A stretch of DNA of 20,873 nucleotides from NCBI GenBank assembly GCA_017632495.1, contig JAGBRG010000027.1, positions 1 to 20,873 of the forward strand, in the 5' to 3' direction. Shown here one piece after another: positions 5,982 through 13,707 of the stretch. Position 1 is the stretch's first letter, and every line of letters begins with the position of its first letter. Made by a program: the position numbers and the translations under genes. This DNA is from Spirochaetales bacterium. Its GTDB lineage: Bacteria; Spirochaetota; Spirochaetia; Sphaerochaetales; Sphaerochaetaceae. A model generated the notes under the pieces. The model was not told the DNA's origin and did not search any database. It was given only the letters and a program-made list of their open reading frames with translations.

Positions 5982-8078
5982 ATGGAATCAGTATCTGACT
6001 ATTTCGGAAGCATGGTTTTCGACGACCGAGTGATGAGATCCACACTCTCCGCAGAGGTCTATGACTCCCTCAGAAAAACGATCGACGAGGGAAGCGCTCT
6101 TGACATAGGCGTTGCCAACGCTGTGGCCGAGGCGATGAAGGACTGGGCCGTCTCAAAGGGGGCGACGCACTTCACCCACTGGTTCCAGCCGCTCACGGGA
6201 ATCACCGCAGAGAAGCACGACTCCTTCATATCAAAGGCTCCGGACGGAAGCGTCATAATGGAGTTCTCCGGAAAGGAGCTGATCAAAGGCGAGCCTGACG
6301 CCTCATCATTCCCTTCCGGTGGACTCAGGGCAACGTTCGAGGCCAGAGGCTACACCGCCTGGGACCCGACATCCTATGCCTTCATAAAGGGAAAGACGCT
6401 GTGCATTCCTACCGCCTTCTGCTCTTACGGCGGCCCGGCTCTGGACAAGAAGACACCGTTGCTGCGTTCAATGGAGGTTCTTAGCAAGCAGGCTCTGCGA
6501 ATCCTCAAGCTGTTCGGGAACACAACTACAAAGCGCGTCGTCTCCTCGGTGGGGCCGGAGCAGGAGTACTTCCTGGTCACAAGGGAGATGTATGAGAAGC
6601 GCCCCGACCTGCGTTTCTCGGGACGCACACTCTTCGGCGCAAAACCCCCAAAGGGTCAGGAGCTCGATGACCACTACTTCGGAGCGATCAAACCGGGCGT
6701 GCTCTCATTCATGGAGGATCTGAACGAGGAGCTCTGGAAGCTCGGGATCTTTGCCAAGACGGAGCACAACGAGGTTGCCCCCGCACAGCATGAGCTGGCA
6801 CCGATCTACACGACTACCAATGTGACCACAGACCACAACCAGCTCACAATGGAGATGATGCAGAAGGTCGCGGCAAGACATGGCCTTGTATGCCTGCTCC
6901 ATGAGAAGCCGTTCGCAGGCGTGAACGGATCGGGAAAGCACAACAACTGGTCCATTGCCACGGACGACGGGCAGAACCTCCTCTCTCCCGGTGAGACGCC
7001 CTATCAGAACGCGCAGTTCCTCCTTTTCCTCTGCGCGGTGATAAAGGCGGTGGACGACTATCAGGACCTGCTCAGGATCTCCGTCGCGACAGCCGGGAAC
7101 GACCATAGACTTGGAGCGAACGAGGCTCCGCCTGCAGTGATCTCCATCTTCCTTGGAGACGAGCTGAACGCCGTCCTTGAGGCCATTGAGACCGACACCC
7201 CATACATGGGGTCAAAGCGAAAGGTGATGAAGCTTGGCGCAGAGGTCCTTCCCAAGTTCAACAGAGACACAACGGACAGAAACAGGACCTCCCCTTTCGC
7301 CTATACCGGAAACAAGTTCGAGTTCAGGATGCTTGGCTCATCCAACAGCATCGCATGCGCGAACATAATGCTGAACAGCGCCGTCGCGGAGAGCCTCAGG
7401 ATCTACGCCGACAGACTTGAGGGTTCAGATGACTTCGAGACGGACCTGCACAACCTCATCAAGAAGACCATCCATAACCACAAGCGGATCATCTTCAACG
7501 GAAACGGCTATGACGATTCATGGATCAGAGAGGCCACGGAGAAGAGAGGTCTTCTGAACTACCGCACCACCGCAGACTGCATGCCCCACCTGCTTGACGA
7601 GAAGAACGTCACAATGCTCACCTCGCTTGGCGTCTTCTCCGAGGAGGAGCTCAGATCAAGGCGTGACATCATGCTGGAGAACTATTGCAAGACGGTGATA
7701 ATCGAGGCGAACACGATGGTCAGCATGGCAAGGACCATGATCGCTCCGGCAATAGAGTCCTATGCCGCAGATGTTGCCAAAGCGGCATCCGCCAAGAAGG
7801 CATTGGTCGCAGACATTCCATGCTCATATGAGACAGGTCTGGTGAAGACCCTCTCAAGTCTTCTTGAAGAGATATGCAACAAAACCGAGAAGCTGGAGTC
7901 CGTCCTTCCAAAGCTCCATGAGGCAAAGGATGTGGTTGAAGAGTCAGCTATGGTCCGTGACCAACTCATCGGAGCCATGGGTGAGCTGAGAATTCCATGT
8001 GACAAGGCGGAGCTCATCACCGACAAGGCATACTGGCCGTTCCCCACCTATGCGGACCTTCTGTTCGGTGTGAAATGA
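5982..8078 (+). CDS. glnN: Type III glutamine synthetase (GlnN)
   Basis: This is an ATP-dependent glutamine synthetase of the large GSIII class, 698 residues, the usual size (about 700). The GSIII signature HFTHWFQPLTG with TAEKHD is at 63-80. Active-site blocks include GPEQEYFLV (191-199), EVAPAQHELAP (264-274) and GVNGSGKHNNWS (313-324), then AGNDHRLGANEAPPA and NRTSPFAYTGNKFEFR further on. The open frame extends to an ATG at 5847, but that codon lies in the loop of leader terminator 1. ATG 5982 has AAGGAG 7 nt upstream and a family-typical N-terminus. The gene is under two tandem antitermination switches and is followed after 18 nt by the ammonium channel gene. It is the second glutamine synthetase of the cluster. 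Confidence 0.95.
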   Translation: MESVSDYFGSMVFDDRVMRSTLSAEVYDSLRKTIDEGSALDIGVANAVAEAMKDWAVSKGATHFTHWFQPLTGITAEKHDSFISKAPDGSVIMEFSGKELIKGEPDASSFPSGGLRATFEARGYTAWDPTSYAFIKGKTLCIPTAFCSYGGPALDKKTPLLRSMEVLSKQALRILKLFGNTTTKRVVSSVGPEQEYFLVTREMYEKRPDLRFSGRTLFGAKPPKGQELDDHYFGAIKPGVLSFMEDLNEELWKLGIFAKTEHNEVAPAQHELAPIYTTTNVTTDHNQLTMEMMQKVAARHGLVCLLHEKPFAGVNGSGKHNNWSIATDDGQNLLSPGETPYQNAQFLLFLCAVIKAVDDYQDLLRISVATAGNDHRLGANEAPPAVISIFLGDELNAVLEAIETDTPYMGSKRKVMKLGAEVLPKFNRDTTDRNRTSPFAYTGNKFEFRMLGSSNSIACANIMLNSAVAESLRIYADRLEGSDDFETDLHNLIKKTIHNHKRIIFNGNGYDDSWIREATEKRGLLNYRTTADCMPHLLDEKNVTMLTSLGVFSEEELRSRRDIMLENYCKTVIIEANTMVSMARTMIAPAIESYAADVAKAASAKKALVADIPCSYETGLVKTLSSLLEEICNKTEKLESVLPKLHEAKDVVEESAMVRDQLIGAMGELRIPCDKAELITDKAYWPFPTYADLLFGVK

Positions 8079-8096
8079 GATTGGAGGAGATGGAAT

Positions 8097-9815
8097 ATGA
8101 CTGTTGAATTTTGGTTTTTGATCGGTGCCGCATTGGTATTTTGGATGCAAGCCGGCTTTGCAATGGTGGAGACAGGATTCACCCGTGCGAAGAACGCCGG
8201 AAACATCATCATGAAGAACCTGATGGACTTCTGCATAGGCACAGTTGTGTTCATGCTGCTAGGTTATCCTCTGATGATGGGTGAGGACATGCTCTATGGA
8301 CTTATAGGAAAACCTAATCTGAACCTGTTCACACATTTCAAGGAATTCATAGCCTCCCCTTCGGAAGGCTTCACAGATGCAAGCTACTTTGTATTCAATC
8401 TTGTGTTCTGCGCGACGACGGCGACAATCGTCTCCGGTGCAATGGCTGAAAGGACAAAGTTCTCGGCCTACTGCGTGTACTCCGGAGTGATAAGCATGCT
8501 CATCTACCCGATTGAAGCCCACTGGATATGGGGCGGCGGCTGGTTGGCACAGCTTGGTTTCCATGACTATGCCGGATCCTGTGCCATCCATATGGTGGGC
8601 GGGATAGCAGCCTTGATTGGAGCTATCACCCTTGGCCCGAGAATCGGCAAATACGTCAGGAACAGAGATGGCAAGGTCACGAAGGTCAACGCCATCCTTG
8701 GGCATTCGATCCCGCTTGGAGCACTTGGGGTGTTCATCCTCTGGCTGGGCTGGTACGGATTCAACGGAGCTGCGGCGACCACCCCGTCCGAGTTGTCATT
8801 AATCTTCCTTACAACGACCATTGCACCTGCAGTGGCAACCTGCACCACCATGGTCTACACCTGGATAAGGAACGGCAAACCAGACGTCTCAATGTGCCTC
8901 AATGCGGCACTTGCAGGTCTGGTTGCAGTCACCGCAGGCTGTGATGCCTTCGATGCAATCGGAGCTTCAGTTGTGGGAATAGTTGCTGGGATACTGGTTG
9001 TGGAAGTCGTTGAGAAGCTGGATCTGAAGCTTCACATAGACGATCCCGTCGGTGCCGTGGGCGTCCATTGTGCAAACGGAATCTGGGGAACCATAGCCGT
9101 GGGACTTCTTGCAAACCCGAACGCATCTGCAGGCCTCAAGGGTCTGCTGTACACGGGCGACTTCAAGCAGTTCGGTATACAGATGCTGGGGTTAGTGGCT
9201 GTTGCAGCCTGGACAACGGTGACAATGCTGATCTTCTTCAGGATTCTGAGGAAGGCGAAGTTCCTCCGTGCAGATGCTGCAGATGAGCTCACGGGTCTGG
9301 ACATTACAGAGCATGGACTTCCAAGCGCCTATGCAGACTTCATGCCTGCAGTTGACAAGTATGCGGAGCTCGGCACTGGAGACCAGATTGTGGCGGTCAC
9401 GGGGACAACCCCTGTTGCGGAGGCGGTTCCAGTCAAACGGGAGCCATCCTTCGACGGACACAAGTTCACCAAGGTGGAGATTGTGTTCAAGGAGGAGAAG
9501 CTCTACGCCCTCAAGGATGCAATGTCAAAGCTCGGCATCACCGGCATGACTGTGTCACATGTGATGGGCTATGGAATGCAGAAGGGCCATGTCGAGTTCT
9601 ACCGTGGTGTCGCAGTCGAGACGGACCTAAGGCCAAAGGTGCAGGTTGACATAGTCGTATCCGCAATCCCGGTAAGAGATGTTGTGGAGACGGCAAAGAA
9701 GGTCCTCTACACAGGCCATATCGGAGACGGCAAAATCTTCGTCTACGATGTCGAGAACGTGATTAAGGTCAGAACTGGAGAAGAAGGCTATGATGCCCTC
9801 CAGGACGTTGAATAG
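8097..9815 (+). CDS. amtB: Ammonium channel fused to a C-terminal PII (GlnK) domain
   Basis: The protein has 572 residues. Residues 1-390 are an Amt/AmtB channel of about eleven membrane helices, with the twin pore histidines at His165 (in GSCAIHMVGG) and His324 (in GVHCANG) and with GAMAERT at 114-120. A linker (about 395-455) leads to a PII domain, 457-572: KVEIVF, the T-loop GYGMQKGHVEFYRG (491-504) and GKIFVYDVENVIKVRTGEEG (545-564). Free PII proteins bind ATP/ADP and 2-oxoglutarate and plug AmtB; here channel and gate are one chain. The T-loop tyrosine modified in enterobacteria (Tyr51) aligns with Val507, so uridylylation is not expected. GGAGGAG lies upstream of the ATG. It is co-transcribed with glnN. 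Confidence 0.95.
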   Translation: MTVEFWFLIGAALVFWMQAGFAMVETGFTRAKNAGNIIMKNLMDFCIGTVVFMLLGYPLMMGEDMLYGLIGKPNLNLFTHFKEFIASPSEGFTDASYFVFNLVFCATTATIVSGAMAERTKFSAYCVYSGVISMLIYPIEAHWIWGGGWLAQLGFHDYAGSCAIHMVGGIAALIGAITLGPRIGKYVRNRDGKVTKVNAILGHSIPLGALGVFILWLGWYGFNGAAATTPSELSLIFLTTTIAPAVATCTTMVYTWIRNGKPDVSMCLNAALAGLVAVTAGCDAFDAIGASVVGIVAGILVVEVVEKLDLKLHIDDPVGAVGVHCANGIWGTIAVGLLANPNASAGLKGLLYTGDFKQFGIQMLGLVAVAAWTTVTMLIFFRILRKAKFLRADAADELTGLDITEHGLPSAYADFMPAVDKYAELGTGDQIVAVTGTTPVAEAVPVKREPSFDGHKFTKVEIVFKEEKLYALKDAMSKLGITGMTVSHVMGYGMQKGHVEFYRGVAVETDLRPKVQVDIVVSAIPVRDVVETAKKVLYTGHIGDGKIFVYDVENVIKVRTGEEGYDALQDVE

Positions 9816-9839
9816 GAAACGGTTCCTGAATTCTGCAAG

Positions 9840-9890
9840 AAGGGTGTTTGGAAAGTCCGATGCTCAGGGCTGACTGAACACCCCTTAATT
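9840..9890 (+). terminator. Probable terminator after amtB
   Basis: AAGGGTGTT (9840-9848) pairs with 9877-9886 (one extra C in the 3' arm), long loop with additional internal pairing, followed by AATTTCTCC. The U tract is weak. The stem lies between convergent genes and may act for both. Confidence 0.5.
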
Positions 9891-9934
9891 TCTCCTGTAG
9901 CCTGAACGGCAATTGAAACAAACCTCCCACATTA

Positions 9935-11104
9935 TTAGTATGTCGACTCTTTTCCCCAATCTTTCCATGAAACATATTTTACACCATTGATGTCGCAAGT
10001 CACATCACCAAGATAGTAGACAAATCCTTTGGTACCGTCATTTCTTAGGTTTGTATAGTTCCTAACATTACCGGACAGTTTCTTTTCAGAATCCGAACGG
10101 CTTTTGACTTCTATCGCAAAGGAGTGCTTCCAGTCTGCAATAAGATCAACCTCAAAACCGTTCTTGTCTCTGAAGAATGTGAGATTTGGCTTTTTCGCGG
10201 CATTCAGCCTCTGCTTAAGCAGTTCGGATACAGCCGCAGTCTCCACAACTGCTCCCTTGTGTTCGTCCAACAGGAGTTCTTCTTTGGAATTCAATCTAAG
10301 GAGATAACAAAGAAGACCGGAATCAACAAAGTATAGCTTCGGTGTCTTTACCACCGTTCTTCCCAGATTATTTGAGTCAGGCTCCAGAAAATGAATTATG
10401 AATGAGGCTTCAAGTATTGAGCACCAGCTCTCTATGGTCTTTGAAGTCACACCGATGGCTTTTGAGATACTGGAATAGTTGACGAGCTGTCCGCTGTATA
10501 ATGCACAGATTTGAATGAATTTTCTGAAACTTGAAACATTGGATGGTGTAATCTGGTCTTTAACATCCAAATCAATATATGTATCTATGTAATTTTCAAA
10601 CCAGTCATCAGGAATAAAGTGTTTCTCTATGTCATATAGAGGCGGGTAGCAACCCTTGAATATCGGATCATATGGATCATCTGAAAGAACGCCTGCACTC
10701 TGAAGTTCCTGAATGGAGAAAGGCATCAGCTTCAAGAGTCCGACCCTACCAGCCAGACTGTCAGAGATGTTTTGTCTCTGTCTGAGCTGGCTCGATCCTG
10801 TGAGAATATATTTCCCAGGTACATATGGACCTTTGTCCACTTCGAGTTTTACCGCATCAAATATCTCAGGAACCTTCTGTGCCTCATCTATGACAACCCC
10901 ATCAGGAAAGGCCCTGAGAAAATCTCTAGGATTTGATATAGCAAGTTCCCTGAGATTCTTGTCATCAAATGAGACCATCGTCTTATCAGGAAATGCGTAT
11001 TGCACCAATGTTGACTTTCCGCTCTGTCTCGGGCCGGTTACTGCAACAACCGGAAACTGTGAGGCAAGACGCATAAGAGCACTGAAAGCTGTTCTCTGAA
11101 TCAT
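9935..11104 (-). CDS. AAA+ ATPase of the DUF4143 family (first copy)
   Basis: The protein has 389 residues. The N-terminal AAA domain has Walker A GPRQSGKST (24-32), Walker B VVIDEAQ (70-76) and ILTGSSQL (100-107). A winged-helix-like middle part leads into DUF4143, which ends in a nuclease-fold pattern FRDKNGFEVDLI ... FAIEVKS, that is D...ExK as in PD-(D/E)XK enzymes. The biological role of this abundant family is not established. The frame is open to TTG 11110, but ATG 11104 has GGAG 6 nt upstream. The gene is more AT-rich than the nitrogen operon. Four 16-bp repeats with a 23-bp period (11121-11205) end 16 nt before the start codon and contain TATACT-like hexamers, so promoter and repeats coincide. 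A second, divergent-sequence family member lies at 13708. Confidence 0.88.
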   Translation of the reverse strand: MIQRTAFSALMRLASQFPVVAVTGPRQSGKSTLVQYAFPDKTMVSFDDKNLRELAISNPRDFLRAFPDGVVIDEAQKVPEIFDAVKLEVDKGPYVPGKYILTGSSQLRQRQNISDSLAGRVGLLKLMPFSIQELQSAGVLSDDPYDPIFKGCYPPLYDIEKHFIPDDWFENYIDTYIDLDVKDQITPSNVSSFRKFIQICALYSGQLVNYSSISKAIGVTSKTIESWCSILEASFIIHFLEPDSNNLGRTVVKTPKLYFVDSGLLCYLLRLNSKEELLLDEHKGAVVETAAVSELLKQRLNAAKKPNLTFFRDKNGFEVDLIADWKHSFAIEVKSRSDSEKKLSGNVRNYTNLRNDGTKGFVYYLGDVTCDINGVKYVSWKDWGKESTY

Positions 11105-11120
11105 GTACAACTCCGATTTC

Positions 11121-11205
11121 TAGTATATTCTGAAGTATAAAGTAAGTATATTTTGGAGTCAAGACTTAGTAAATTTTGAAGTGAGCATATAGTATAATTT
11201 GGAAT
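11121..11205 (-). repeat. Four 16-bp direct repeats with exact 23-bp period before DUF4143 ATPase 1
   Basis: Read in the gene direction the units are ATTCCAAATTATACTA (11205-11190), ACTTCAAAATTTACTA (11182-11167), ACTCCAAAATATACTT (11159-11144) and ACTTCAGAATATACTA (11136-11121). Starts are 23 bp apart each time, and the 7-bp spacers are unrelated. Most units contain a TATACT-like -10 hexamer; the one in the last unit (11127-11122) would place the transcript start near 11115, just before the GGAG. The array is probably an operator for a cooperatively binding protein, perhaps the ATPase itself. Confidence 0.85.
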
Positions 11206-11353
11206 CTCAATAGCTTTCAGCTGAATGATACTGTCCGATTTTTGTCCGACAAAAGAGATGATGATAGAAATAATATGGATAGAATCAGCATTATAAAACA
11301 CAAACATAATAATATGGGACAAACAAAATACATGGAGTCAAATTATCATTATT

Positions 11354-11367
11354 GAGTGGGAATGATT
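11354..11367 (+). repeat. 14-bp dispersed repeat, copy A
   Basis: GAGTGGGAATGATT is identical at 13607-13620. The two copies bracket the cysteine desulfurase-ttcA pair and each lies close to a DUF4143 ATPase gene. The neighbourhood of this copy (ATTATCATTATT just upstream) is reminiscent of Fur-family sites. Confidence 0.55.
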
Positions 11368-11394
11368 ACACATATAAGCTAAACCATTTTTGTG

Positions 11395-11416
11395 TTTTGG
11401 CATCATTTTGGCATCA
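11395..11416 (+). repeat. Tandem 11-bp repeat TTTTGGCATCA x2
   Basis: Two perfect head-to-tail copies of TTTTGGCATCA (11395-11405, 11406-11416), followed by TTTTC. The period is about one helical turn, so both copies face the same side of the DNA. It is a possible operator upstream of the cysteine desulfurase. Confidence 0.5.
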
Positions 11417-11587
11417 TTTTCTTCAAAAAGAATGTAAGTAATGCTTGGAATATCTGCAATAGAAAAGACTTGTCTCCCGGTCTGGAAATCTTTAAGAAAT
11501 GCCTGCAATTATGATACCATTAACCGACTATTCTCAAAGCGAGCTTCGGGATGTGAAAATCGGGTGGGAATAATCAGAACTAAGTCT

Positions 11588-12712
11588 ATGGTCTATCTGG
11601 ATTACAGCGCACATACTCCGCCGGACCGTGAAGTGATGGCGGCATTCATGAATACGGAACTCGACAACCCGGGAAACGCAAATTCCCCCCATGCCTACGG
11701 AATGCAGGCAATGGAACTTGTGAAATCCGCGCAGAATCATATCAGGGACCTCATGAAGGCCCCTGACCATGAAGTCATCTTCACATCAGGAGCAACCGAG
11801 GCGAACAACCTTGCAATCAAGGGAATTGCAGAATCTTCAAGACATCGTGGGAAACATATCGTTTCAACACCGATCGAGCATTCATCGGTCAGCGCTCCCC
11901 TGTCATACCTGCAGGAGAAAGGTTGGGAAATCGATCTGGTCAGAATCGGACGGGACGGAAAAGTTGATCTTGAAGATCTTGAGCGCCTCATCAGGGACGA
12001 TACGGTCCTCGTAACCTGTCCCTATGTAGACGGGGAACTCGGGACAATCCAGCCCGTAAGGGAGATGGCAAGCATCATCGCAGGCCATCCCGGCTGCAGA
12101 TTCCATATCGATGCCACACAGGCATTCGGCAAGACAGAGGTTCTCTCAGATATCGCCGACACGCTTTCCCTCTCAGGACACAAATTCTACGGTATAAACG
12201 GAAGCGGTCTGCTGCTTCGCAGGAAAACCGTATCTCTTGTCCCCCTCCTCAACGGAGGTGCAAGCACCACGGTTTACAGAAGCGGGACTCCTGCCGCAGG
12301 ACTTGCGGTTTCCCTTGATAAGGCGATGACCGCTGCCGTTGAGCATCTGGAAGAACGGAACAGGCTTGTCTCTGCCCTGAACTCCGAACTCAGAAGCAGG
12401 CTGTCGGAATACAGGAAGGTGCTTTTCAACAGTCCGGAAGATGCCGTTCCGCATATACTCAACATCAGTGTCGGAAACATAAAGGGAAAGGATTTCCAGC
12501 AGGCGCTGTCGGCAAGGGGTATCTGCGTTTCGGTCAAATCCGCCTGCTCGGTGGACAATCTTCCGTCAAGAAGCGTTTTCGCCATCAGCAGGGACAGAAA
12601 GCGTGCTCTCTCATCCTGGCGCATCAGTCTGAGTCACCTGACGACAACGGAAGAACTGAATGAATTCATGAAGGCTTTCGACGACTGCCTTAAGGAGCTG
12701 GAAAATGGCTGA
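11588..12712 (+). CDS. Cysteine desulfurase (class V aminotransferase, NifS/IscS-like)
   Basis: This PLP enzyme takes sulfur from cysteine and holds it as an enzyme persulfide. It has 374 residues. Motifs: YLDYSAHTPP at the N-terminus, FTSGATEANNLAIKG (65-79), THE-like IEHSS (96-100), FHIDATQAFGK (172-182), the PLP lysine in SLSGHKF (Lys199), RSGTPAAG (231-238) and the catalytic cysteine in VSVKSACSVDNLPSRS (Cys320). The frame stays open to 11441, but family members start at the chosen MVYLDYSA. No strong Shine-Dalgarno precedes it, so the start is slightly uncertain. The last 8 nt overlap the start of the thiolation gene, which argues that this enzyme feeds sulfur to it. Confidence 0.9.
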   Translation: MVYLDYSAHTPPDREVMAAFMNTELDNPGNANSPHAYGMQAMELVKSAQNHIRDLMKAPDHEVIFTSGATEANNLAIKGIAESSRHRGKHIVSTPIEHSSVSAPLSYLQEKGWEIDLVRIGRDGKVDLEDLERLIRDDTVLVTCPYVDGELGTIQPVREMASIIAGHPGCRFHIDATQAFGKTEVLSDIADTLSLSGHKFYGINGSGLLLRRKTVSLVPLLNGGASTTVYRSGTPAAGLAVSLDKAMTAAVEHLEERNRLVSALNSELRSRLSEYRKVLFNSPEDAVPHILNISVGNIKGKDFQQALSARGICVSVKSACSVDNLPSRSVFAISRDRKRALSSWRISLSHLTTTEELNEFMKAFDDCLKELENG

Positions 12713-13565
12713 GCAGGAAAAGAAAAAACGGACACTGGAGCCCTGGCAGAAAGCAGAACGGAGCATATTCAGCACATACAGATCAAGGCTCTGGACTCCG
12801 TTCATCAATGCAATAAAGCAGTATGAACTCATCAGCCCCGGGGACAAAATTGCAGTCTGCATCTCAGGCGGCAAGGATTCGATGCTCATGGCAAAACTGA
12901 TGCAGATGCTCAGCAGGATATCGGACTTTCCGTTCGAGCTTGTCTATCTGGTCATGGATCCGGGGTACAACGAGATAAACAGGGCGAAGATTGAATCAAA
13001 CGCTGCTCTTCTAAATATTCCGATAACCATCTTCGAGACAAACGTATTCGAGGTCGCCAACAGTGCTGACAGGTATCCCTGTTATCTTTGCGCACGCATG
13101 AGGAGAGGCCACCTTTACAAGAAAGCCCAGGATCTGGGTTGCAACAAGATCGCCCTGGGTCATCATCTGAACGATGTCATCGAAACCGTAGTCATGGGCA
13201 TGTTCTACTCTTCCCAGATACAGACCATGCCGCCCAAGCTTCATAGCCAGAACTTCAGCGGGATGGAGCTGATCAGACCCATGTACTGCATAAAGGAAGC
13301 GGACATCATAGCATGGAAGAACTACAATGATCTGGAATTCATCCAGTGTGCCTGCCGTTTCACCGAAAACTGCACAATGTGTGACAACGGTGGCGGCGGA
13401 TCAAAACGCCAGGAGATCAAGACTCTGATCAAACGCCTCAAGAAGGACAATCCCCTGATTGAGGAATCCCTGTTCAACAGCGTTCACAACGTTACTCTGA
13501 ATTCTTTCCCCGGATACAAGATAGGAAAGGAAAAGCACAGCTTCCTGGAAGAATATCAGCCTTGA
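12705..13565 (+). CDS. ttcA: TtcA-family PP-loop tRNA thiolation protein
   Basis: The protein has 286 residues. The ATP-pyrophosphatase P-loop SGGKDSM is at 54-60, CYLC at Cys126/Cys129, LGHHLNDVIET at 151-161 and a C-terminal Cys-rich stretch CACRFTENCTMCDNGGGG (215-232). TtcA adenylates C32 of certain tRNAs and replaces oxygen with sulfur, using a [4Fe-4S] cluster held by CxxC cysteines; sulfur comes from a cysteine desulfurase. Here the desulfurase is encoded directly upstream with an 8-nt overlap, and AAGGAG lies 7 nt before the ATG inside that gene. Related PP-loop proteins act on other positions, so the exact base is inferred. No obvious terminator follows; only a 6-bp hairpin (13593-13607) without a T run is present. 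Confidence 0.85.
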   Translation: MAEQEKKKRTLEPWQKAERSIFSTYRSRLWTPFINAIKQYELISPGDKIAVCISGGKDSMLMAKLMQMLSRISDFPFELVYLVMDPGYNEINRAKIESNAALLNIPITIFETNVFEVANSADRYPCYLCARMRRGHLYKKAQDLGCNKIALGHHLNDVIETVVMGMFYSSQIQTMPPKLHSQNFSGMELIRPMYCIKEADIIAWKNYNDLEFIQCACRFTENCTMCDNGGGGSKRQEIKTLIKRLKKDNPLIEESLFNSVHNVTLNSFPGYKIGKEKHSFLEEYQP

Positions 13566-13606
13566 AATCCCTCGGGTGTGATTCTCCTAAACCGATTGCC
13601 ACAATC

Positions 13607-13625
13607 GAGTGGGAATGATTCTCAC
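13607..13625. promoter_or_regulatory. 14-bp repeat copy B within a Fur-like 7-1-7 palindrome
   Basis: GAGTGGGAATGATT (13607-13620) continues into CTCAC, so 13609-13625 reads GTGGGAATGATTCTCAC. This is an inverted repeat with one G-T mismatch around a central G. The inner TGGGAAT-G-ATTCTCA resembles the 7-1-7 form of Fur-family operators. It lies between ttcA and the second ATPase repeats. The regulator is unknown. Confidence 0.45.
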
Positions 13626-13632
13626 GCTTAAA

Positions 13633-13694
13633 TCTGCACAATAAGATTTCGAAAAACTGCACAATTATAACTTGAAAAGTTGCACAATATCTGT
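13633..13694 (+). repeat. Three direct repeats with exact 23-bp period before DUF4143 ATPase 2
   Basis: Units start at 13633 (TCTGCACAAT), 13656 (ACTGCACAAT) and 13679 (GTTGCACAAT), each 23 bp from the next. The TGCACAAT core is invariant. A 16-bp unit frame ends 13 nt before the ATPase start codon. Core and spacing match the array before ATPase 1 (ACTTCAAAAT), in the same orientation to the gene. TATAAC (13666-13671) within unit 2 could serve as -10. Confidence 0.82.
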
Positions 13695-13707
13695 GTACCA
13701 TTCAGCT

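Larger units (their letters stand above)
11206..11587. other. AT-rich intergenic region upstream of the cysteine desulfurase
   Basis: I see no convincing gene here. It holds a 15-bp palindrome TTTTGTC-C-GACAAAA (11240-11254) preceded by a second GTCCGA (11233-11238). It also holds a 14-bp sequence repeated at 13607 and an 11-bp tandem repeat at 11395. The open frame that begins at 11441 in this region is an upstream extension of the cysteine desulfurase frame without a ribosome site. No clear promoter pair stands out. Confidence 0.6.

Noticed and set aside
11101..11322. Small minus-strand frame of 73 residues upstream of ATPase 1
   Set aside because: It runs through the repeat array, has no ribosome site and no recognisable protein pattern.
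13593..13607. CGATTG-CCA-CAATCG as terminator of ttcA
   Set aside because: A perfect 6-bp hairpin, but followed by AGTGGG without any T run.
13633..13694. CRISPR-like array
   Set aside because: Units are 10-16 bp with 7-13 bp gaps, far shorter than CRISPR repeats and spacers, and no cas gene is present.
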